Positions 56,731 to 64,000 of a stretch of DNA of 64,000 bases are shown piece by piece (positions within the stretch are counted from its first letter, which is position 1; every line of letters starts with the position of its first letter). Source of the stretch: Platerodrilus igneus (lineage: Eukaryota; Arthropoda; Insecta; Coleoptera; Lycidae); assembly GCA_036346225.1 (NCBI GenBank), contig JARFIW010001176.1, positions 1,873,884-1,937,883 on the forward strand, written 5' to 3'. The notes under the pieces are model-generated. The model ran no database searches and was not told the DNA's origin. It saw only the letters and a list, made by a program, of their open reading frames with translations. Made by a program: the position numbers and the translations under genes.

Positions 56731-59700
56731 AGATGCCAGGAGATTTAATAAGATATAAAATAGATTACATTCTTGTTAGACAACGGTTTAGGAATCAAGT
56801 AAAAGACTGTAGAAGCCACCCAGAAGCAGATATAGATACTGACCACAACATCGTAATTATGAAGGCCAAACTTAAATTTAAGAATGTGAAAAAAAGAAAC
56901 GGAAAAAGGCACTTGGACTTAGAGAAACTAAAAGATAAAGATATTCGAGAAAGATTTGAAAAAAAGTCAAATGAATTGCTCAAAGATATCGGGAAAATAT
57001 CTGATACTAAGGAAGTAGAAACAGAATGGAATAACATTAAATCCAGCCTAGACATGGCGGCCAGAGATATTCTGGGGTATACACAAAAAGAAAATAAGAA
57101 ACCATGCATAACAAAGGATATTCTGAATTTAATAGAAGAAAGACGAAAATACAAAAATAGGTCAGACGAAACAGGATAACAGAGATACAAAGCCATAAAA
57201 TGGGAAATTATTCGAAAATGCAGGAAAGCTAAAGAACAATGGATTGATGAAATGTGCAAAGAGGTACAAACGAAGATGGAATTAGGAAAGACAGACGAAG
57301 CATACAAATTAATTAGAATGAATTTTAGGGATATAAAACCATATAGTAAAAATATAAGGGACGCACTAGGAAACGTCATCATAGAAAACGTAGAGAAAGT
57401 GGGTAGATGGCAAGAATATATAGGGAATTTATATGCAGGAGAGGAACTAACTGCATTCGAACATGAATCAGACATTGAAAATGATGACTTGGGATATCCT
57501 ATACTTAGAGATGAGTTTGAATTAGCATTAAAAGGTTTGAAAAATGGTAAGGCGCCGGGTACAAATAAGGTGCAAGCAGAAACTCTAAAAGTCGTTGGTG
57601 AAGCAGTAACAGAACGTCTCTTCCGACTTGTAAGCTATATGTATGAGACGTAACATTATAGTAACTATAGCAAAAAAGAAAGGCGCGGATAGATGTGAAA
57701 ATTTCCGAACAATAAGTTTGACAGCACACGTGTCAAAAATATTAACCAGAATTGTGCAAAGACGAATGGAAAAACGGACGGAAGAAATACTAGGAGAAGA
57801 CCAATTTGGGTTTAGGCGAAACAGGGGAACACGGGAGGCTATTTTAGCTCTGAGAGTGATAATGGAGAAAACAATAGAAAAAGGGAAAAGCATGTATATA
57901 GGGTTTGTAGATCTGGAAAAAGCATTCGACAATGTAAATTGGAAACAAATGTTTGGATTGCTCAAAAAGATTGGAATGAGTTATACAGATAGACGAATAG
58001 TACATAGCTTATACAAAGAGCAAAGAACAGTAATAGAATTAGAGCAGGAACGTAGAGAAGTAAACATTAGGAAAGGGCTGAGACAGGGATGTGCCCTATC
58101 CCCATTAATTTTTAACTTGTACATCGAAGAGACAATGAATACTGTCAAATGCATGAAGACATTTGGAATTACTATGCAGGGACAAAAAATTGATATACTT
58201 AGATTTGCAGATGATATAGCGGTATTAGCGTCTAGCAAGGAAGAGTTAGAAGCTGCTCTTAATGAAATGGAAACGGTTCTAACAGAGAGATACGGTATGA
58301 ATATTAACAAAACTAAAACTAAAGTTCTAGTATGCAAAGGTGGGAAAAATAAATCAAAAACAAGAATACAAGTATGTAACACGAACTTACAAGAGGTTAA
58401 GGATTTCTGCTACCTAGGAAGCCAAATAACGCAAGATGGGAAAAGCACAAAAGATATAAAACAAAGATTAGCACAAGGTCGTGCTACCTTTAACAAGAAA
58501 AAGCAACTACTGTGCTCAAAGACCACAAACATACAAAAAACGAAAAAAATTGCTTAAAACATATGTGTGGAGCACAGCACTGCATGGCTGTGAAGACTGG
58601 ACAGTAGGAGAAGCGGACAAGAAAAAGGTAAAAGCCTTTGAGATGTGGTGCTACAGATGTATGATGAAGATACCATGGACAGACAAAGTTAAGGACGAAG
58701 AAGTACTAAAAATGGTAAGGGAAGAAAGAAATATGTGGAAAACGGTAAAAAAATAGGAGAAGTAGGATGATAGGCCACATACTACGGCATGAGGGAATAG
58801 TGCGGAATATATTAGAAGCAAAGATAGGAAAAAAGAGAAGAAGAGGCAGACCTAGGTTAGACTACTGCACACAGATAGTAAAAGATGTAGGCTGCAGGAA
58901 TTTCAGGGAGATGTATAGGCTAGCCCAGAATAGAAATCAATCGAGGTACGCATCTAACCAATCCCAAGATGGACGAAAAAATAACTGTGCTTAAACATGA
59001 TGATTATTATAAGTAACTACAAGAATTGGTTGGGCAATATTTTCGAATAATATTAACTGTGTGAAAGGATTTACTGGAAAACCATTATTTCGACAAATGT
59101 CTAAGTGTTGGGGGATCTTGGTAGCCACAGATTGCTTAACCTCCTTCACTGAATCTTGGTGAAATAGGGCATAAAATTAGAAAACAATAGAAGGGGAATG
59201 AGCTGCATACACAGGCTGTGTGAGAATTTCAGGGAACTATGTAGGCTAGCTCAGAAATAAATAAGTGCAGGTACATGTCCAACCAGTTTTGAAACGGAAA
59301 ACCTGATAAGCGCTGATAAATCTGATGATTAGTATAAACAACTAGTTGTTGGTTGCAAAATATCTGCAACTAATGAGGACTGTGCGAAAAGATATATTGG
59401 AAAATATATTAAATCGGTAAATGGTTAAGTGTTGGGGGAACTTGGCAGCCACAGGCTGCTTACCTCCCTTCACAACCACTGAAGGTCGGAGAAATAGGGT
59501 ATATAATTGTAAAACAATAGAAGGTGACCGAACAGCATCCAACAAAAAAGAACAGCGCCTATGAGGAAAGAGAACAAACATAGAACAAGAAAAAAATTGT
59601 TGAAAGCATATGTGTGGAGCACAGCACAGTATGCCTATGAAATACAGGCAGTCTGAAACGCAGACAGAAAAACGGTAGCAGCCTTTTGAAATGCTGTGCT

Positions 59701-60010
59701 TCAGATGTATGAGGACGATAGCATGGACAGACAAAGATAATAACAAATAGGTTATAGAAATAGTAGGGGAACAAGAATATCTGGGGAAAAAGATAAGAGA
59801 AATAGAAGGGCAGAATACGTTCTAAGGGATTTTTGGGGAATAGTATGGGATATATTACAAGCAGAGATAGGAAAAAATAGGTAGATGTAGACCTAGATCA
59901 GATAGTTATAGATGCAGACTGTGCAAATTTCAGGGAAATCTGTAGGTTAGTTCAGAATAGGAAACAATGATGGTACGCGTCTAACCAGTTCCAGGACTGA
60001 AGACCTAATG
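56731..60010 (+). pseudogene. RTE-type LINE, plus strand: reverse transcriptase and 3' region
   Basis: It continues the endonuclease ORF: DHNIVIMKAKLKFKNV closes the EEP domain. A charged linker follows, then RT blocks GKAPGTNKVQAETL, KKKGADRCENFRTISLTA, DQFGFRRNRGTREAI, YIGFVDLEKAFDNV, LRQGCALSPLIFNLYIEE, the catalytic LRFADDIAVLA, and FCYLGSQITQDG. The C-terminal domain has YVWSTALHGCEDWTVGEA, MKIPWTDKV and GHILRHEG. Breaks: a TAA at 57178-57180, a deletion joining YMYET to the next block at 57650, and a frameshift near 58555. The region 59000-60010 repeats the C-terminal and UTR sequence in degenerate form. With the LTR removed this is the fullest RTE copy in the window. Confidence 0.92.
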
Positions 60011-60845
60011 ATGATGATTTGAATTAAATATTCTCAGTAAATACTTCATATTAAGCACTGAAATTTTCAAAGATTATTAACAAAATAATAGCGTAAAAAA
60101 CCAAATCCCAAACTTATAAATGTTAATGGTTGAGACGTTACAGCTGTCAAAACATGAACATAAAATTTTACAAATTACGTTTTCTTTCAATTTTGGCTGC
60201 TGGTTACAAAAAAGTAAAAGGTCTAAGGCTTCGAAACTTTATGATAAAGTAAGCGCAAAAAGTTGTATATCGTTCAATGGGAAGAAGAGAATTACATTTC
60301 AAAAAAGTATAATTTTCGTTTTTCTCTCTAAATCGTGTAGAAAGTGCTTGCAGATTTATTGCAAAAATCGTTGCAAATAAGCTTACGCCTACGAACCAAA
60401 AGAGGGAAGTTGCAACTATTCTGTTCTGTGGGACTTTTTTCTACGAATGTTCGTAAAAAGTGGTATATTTCAGTTTGCATCCTACTTTTGTGAAATGTGT
60501 ATTGTCGTCCATCACAAAAAGTGTTACATTTGAATTTATAACAAAAATAGTTTCTGTTGTTTGTAAGAAGATAGTCTTATTTTGTGTTGTAACAGTTTTA
60601 TTACACAAGTACATCAGATTTTTAAAGATTTGTGTGGGTTAGAGAGGTACAAATCGTATTATAACGCTTCTACTATCATTGCTTTTAATTCAAAAACAGT
60701 ATAATAATTAAACGCTGCGTAGTATATTTGTTTTGATATTGTCAAAACCGGTCTAGATCAAGATATCCCTTTATTCTAGATTAGACATTGCTACGTTTCA
60801 ATGTGTGATTTGGCTCAGAACGGTAAAATTGTTAAATGCAACAAT
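60011..60845. other. Non-coding stretch, nothing recognised
   Basis: Two frames of 60-86 codons are present but show no motif and sit in low-complexity, Lys/Phe-rich sequence. No gene is supported. Confidence 0.5.
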
Positions 60846-62249
60846 ATTTATTTATTTATTTATTTCCTTTGGGGCACAAACGGGACGAACCCAGTGAAGT
60901 GTCCACAAAATATCAAAAAGAAATTACATGATGGGTAAACTAGTAAATAAATAACAATGTAGATTTCCTGAGTAGCACAAAACTAAACTTAATTCATTAA
61001 TTAAATTAAACATCCAAAGCTTTTATAAATCAAACTAGATTTAAAATTAAAGAAAACATAGAACAACTCTATTTACAGGTATGTAGTTGACCAGCTTCAA
61101 AGTGATTGAAAAGTAATTAGTAAAAAGTTAGTTACACACTAGATATAATTTGTCAAGGAGATAGGTCTAGTTTTATCAAACTAATAAATAAGACAACTAG
61201 GTAGTATAAAGTCTAGTTATTAGGATTTATCGACGATATAGGGAGAAATCAATTAGAGTAGATATCATTTAAAAAATAGAGGTCAGTAGCTCTTTCCTTA
61301 GAGTATAATAACATATTGTAAATATATCCCCCGAATTTAAATATTTGTTAAATGAGGAGGTCATCCTCGATATTGGCGAGTTAGGTTAGTAGTTAGTCCT
61401 ATGAAAGGGTTGGTAGAGTAATTGTTGGGTCCGTACCGTGTAAGTTGGATTATTAATTTTGATTAATGTTAGAATTTCAGCACAGTCAACCATGTTATTC
61501 ATTAATTTATAAAGAAAACATATCTCTAATGATCCTGTATACTGACATAGGTTTTAAGTTAAAGTATGTTTGGGCAGACTTATAGTCAGTTGCATTAATA
61601 TCAAGTTTGGCTCTGAAAACTAATACGGATAAAAATGTATTTTGTATTCTTTGAATTTTATTAACATGAATATTGTAATTGGGACTCCATATTGTTGATT
61701 CAAAACTTAATTAACTGTGAATATATGAGTACCATAAAGTTGCGAGTGCTTTGTGATTAGTAAACTTATATGTTGATCTTATTATAAAGCCTAACATCCT
61801 ATAACATTTTCTAACTAGCTTGTCTATATGCAAATGAAATCTTAATTTACTATCAAAGATCACACCTAAATCCCTTATATCTTGTACCCTAGCGATAGGG
61901 CAGCCATCTAGCAAGTAGTTAAAGTGAATTGGATCAGTGTTAGGCGAAAAAGCGATTATATTGCATTTAAATAAGTTCAATCGGAGTTTATTAATTTCGC
62001 AATATTTCTGTAGACTTGTGAAATCACGTTGTACTTTTGAGCAGTCATGAATGATATTTACTCTCAAGAAGATTTTCATATCATCAGCATACAACAAAAA
62101 ATTACTGTATTTAATGTAATCACCAATGTCATTAATAAAAATTAAAAACAAAATAGGTCCAAGGTGAGATCCGTGCGGAACCCCTGATGTAACTGAAAAT
62201 CTATCAGAAGAATAACCACTTATAGTTACAATTTGTGATCTATTTAATA
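60846..62249 (-). pseudogene. Minus-strand non-LTR retrotransposon, 3' half, cut by a DDE transposon
   Basis: On the minus strand from 62249: NRSQIVTISGYSSDRFSVTS, GPILFLIFINDI, the catalytic LLYADDMKIFL, KLRLNLFKCNIIAFS, DLGVIFDSKLRFHLHID and a YRMLGFIIRSTYKF end, which are the RT palm and thumb blocks of jockey/CR1-like LINEs. This part of the frame is intact to 61711. A long 3' part with no gene runs to a (TTTA)n tract at 60847-60868, the (TAAA)n tail of the element. The upstream RT and endonuclease were separated by the transposon at 62252 and lie beyond the window. Confidence 0.88.
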
Positions 62250-62251
62250 TA

Positions 62252-62495
62252 CAGGGTGGTCCGGTTTTCATTAGCCAGCGTATATCTTTTGAAATATGCA
62301 AGATATAGAAAAATTTCATAGGAAAAAGTTGTTTGAATATATTTTCTCTACAAATATAAGGCATTAAGTATTTTTCATGGTCTACTATATTTAAGCAATA
62401 ATATGTCACTTTGGTTTTTTAAATAGAACACCCTGTATATTTTTTTGAAAAAATACTCTACTTGAAATTGTCTTTACGGCAATATACCACAACCA
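62252..62495 (+). repeat. Left terminal inverted repeat of the DDE transposon
   Basis: It starts CAGGGTGGTCC after a TA at 62250-62251. The reverse complement of its inner part (gccgtaaagacaatttcaag and an atacagggtgttctattt block) recurs at 63846-64000. An internal acaccctgtata at 62430-62442 repeats the tip sequence in inverse orientation, so the repeat may itself be a compound of an older short element. Confidence 0.85.
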
Positions 62496-62640
62496 ATGAG
62501 TTCTTTTCAGAATACACTAAATAACTCAAATAATAGAATTCCAATAGGAAACTGTGATTATTGTTTATTTACTGTATAAATTAATAAATTGAAATTTTTT
62601 TATACATACATCTGAAAATAATAGCTAACAAGAAAACTAA

Positions 62641-63711
62641 TTATCTTAGTAAATGTTCAAATTGTTTACCATTACATTCTAAACATTTATTAACTCGAAT
62701 AATTAAATTTTTTCTAGCATCTTGCAGCATGACCGGGATAATTAGCAAGCAAGCTGCTCTAATTTTTGCGATGAACTCTTCAAGATTTTGAAAAGGGGTA
62801 TAATTAGAATTACACTCGGTTTTTAAAAACCCCCCAAACAAAGAAAGCAAGAACTGACAAATCAGGTGATCGGCGAGGCCACAAAGTCGGTCCCCTATTA
62901 CAGATCCAGTTCTGACCAAACTCATTATTTAAATAATTTGTAACATTGATTTCATTATGTGGTGCAGCGCTCTCGTGTTGAAACCATAAGTTTCGCCTGA
63001 TAACTCTGAAAATATCATCTAAGAAAAATTGAAACGAAGTTTGCAAAATATCTATTTTGGGTTAAACTATACTATTAAAGAAATATGAACCCGGTATGCA
63101 GTCACCTACTATACCTATCCACACATTCATTGAAAATCGTACTTTTGAACGGGTTTCAACAAATTGCAAAGGATTTCTATCATTCCAATAATGTGTATTT
63201 TTTCTGTTAAAAATACCATTTGTATGAAAGCTAGATGCATCAGTCCAAATTATACTGTCCAAAAATTCTCTTCATATACATTCAATATCCATATACAAAA
63301 ACCAACTCGGTTGTTGGCATAATTGGGATGTAATGTTTGAACCAAATGCATCTTAAATGCTTTCATTGAATGACGCCTCAAAACATTAAAAATTTGTCGA
63401 AACGTTTAGTTCAGCTGCAGCTTGTCTCTAGAAACTTTAGGATAAGGTCTAAAGTAGGCCAAAATAATCAATTTATGTTGTACTTGATTTCTGGTGATAG
63501 TTGAAAAGCTACCATTGAACCTTAAAGAATTTTCTAAATTCTTAAATGTATTTATATTTGGTTGTCTACGGTCAGGATATAACTTTTGATATAAAACTGC
63601 AGTTTGACGTTTATTGTTGTTTGATCTATGAAGACAGCATAACATATCAACTTTTTCATTGTTTGAATAATTCATTTCCATTATTTTGCGCAATACAACT
63701 ATTAAGAACAC
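62641..63711 (-). pseudogene. DDE transposase (IS630/Tc1/mariner type with HTH leader), inactivated
   Basis: The N-terminal segment (63711-63406) looks like the helix-turn-helix leader seen with insect DDE_3 transposases: NNEKVDMLCCLHRSNNNKRQ, YPDRRQPNINTF. A catalytic-region block follows (63262-63062) with the first Asp in IIWTDASSF. The next segment (63046-62810) has LWFQHESAAPHNE, where the usual second Asp is Glu, and PTLWPRRSPDLSVLAFFVWG, where the third acidic position appears to be Ala. The tail frame (62925-62641) has FIAKIRAACLLI. Stops and frameshifts divide the four segments. It would catalyse cut-and-paste transposition if intact. Here it is dead. Confidence 0.85.
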
Positions 63712-64000
63712 AATAATACTTTTACTTATTAATGTGACAGATAATTGTGAATAAACAACTGAAATACTGCAATGGCATTTGTTAACAGAAATAATCAGAT
63801 TGAAATTCTATTATTTAGGTTATTTAACGCACTTTGAATAGAAATCATTGATTGTGGCATATTGCCGTAAAGACAATTTCAAGTAGAATATTTTTTAAAA
63901 AAAATATACAGGGTGTTCTATTTAAAAAACCAAAGTGACATATTATTGCTCAAATATAGTAGACCATAAAAAATACTTAATGCCTTATATTTGTAGAGAA

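Larger units (their letters stand above)
62252..64000 (-). mobile_element. Tc1/mariner-like DDE transposon, runs off the window end
   Basis: It is inserted in the LINE RT at TA. It has terminal repeats of about 240 bp. The right one is incomplete because the window ends inside it. Between them lie minus-strand transposase fragments. The element must extend about 100 bp past 64000 if the repeats are equal. Confidence 0.85.

Noticed and set aside
56795..57475. A 226-codon minus-strand frame rich in Ser/Phe/Leu
   Set aside because: It is antisense to the RTE linker and RT region, whose A-rich coding strand depletes stops on the opposite strand.
59342..59746. A 134-codon minus-strand frame, with a relative on the plus strand at 45449-45676
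   Set aside because: Both are antisense to the duplicated RTE 3' tail. Similarity between them reflects the repeat.

Overview
The window is a stretch of AT-rich arthropod genome, most likely insect. It holds one recognisable host gene and a dense, nested set of mobile elements. The host gene is the last coding exon (8844-9635, + strand) and 3' UTR of a Serrate/Jagged-type Notch ligand. Everything upstream of it (1-8843) is then presumably its last intron, filled with old repeats. No other host gene could be supported apart from one 40-residue small frame (14516-14638). The order of insect cannot be told from the sequence alone.

Layout. 1-8843: intron-like sequence with a tRNA-like relic, diverged repeat pairs, an (AT)n tract, a tRNA-derived SINE and a solo LTR. 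8844-10404: Serrate exon and 3' UTR. 10.9-18.6 kb: non-LTR retrotransposon fragments and a second solo LTR. 18.6-23.9 kb: AT-rich sequence, an (AT)n tract and two nested SINEs. 23.96-28.37 kb: a palindrome with arms of about 2.1 kb, with (AT)n tracts at its centre and at both ends. 28.8-43.5 kb: a jockey-like LINE split by an 11.2-kb insertion. 44.3-60.0 kb: RTE-type LINE copies in both orientations, a BEL/Pao retrotransposon, a third solo LTR, a 1.54-kb solo LTR and a fourth SINE. 60.8-64.0 kb: a minus-strand LINE split by a DDE transposon that runs off the window end.

The most interesting object is the insertion at 30875-42066. It starts with AG, ends with CT and is flanked by a 6-bp duplication CACTAC. 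Removing the element and one copy of the duplication restores the LINE reading frame. These are the integration hallmarks of Polinton/Maverick elements. Both arms carry an N-terminal, zinc-finger-bearing fragment that resembles the leader region of arthropod protein-primed DNA polymerase B proteins. The element is nevertheless not a normal Polinton. Its inverted repeats are about 3.8 kb long. No integrase, packaging ATPase, protease, capsid or polymerase catalytic domain can be recognised. The 3.6-kb unique centre is dominated by one unrecognised gene of about 735 codons, broken by three frame changes. It looks like a non-autonomous, internally rearranged Polinton-like element, or the remnant of an undescribed lineage.

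The rest of the window is a stack of datable insertions: Polinton-like element into jockey LINE, solo LTR into RTE (twice), SINE into BEL/Pao, SINE into SINE, and DDE transposon into LINE. In most of these the duplicated target site is still visible.
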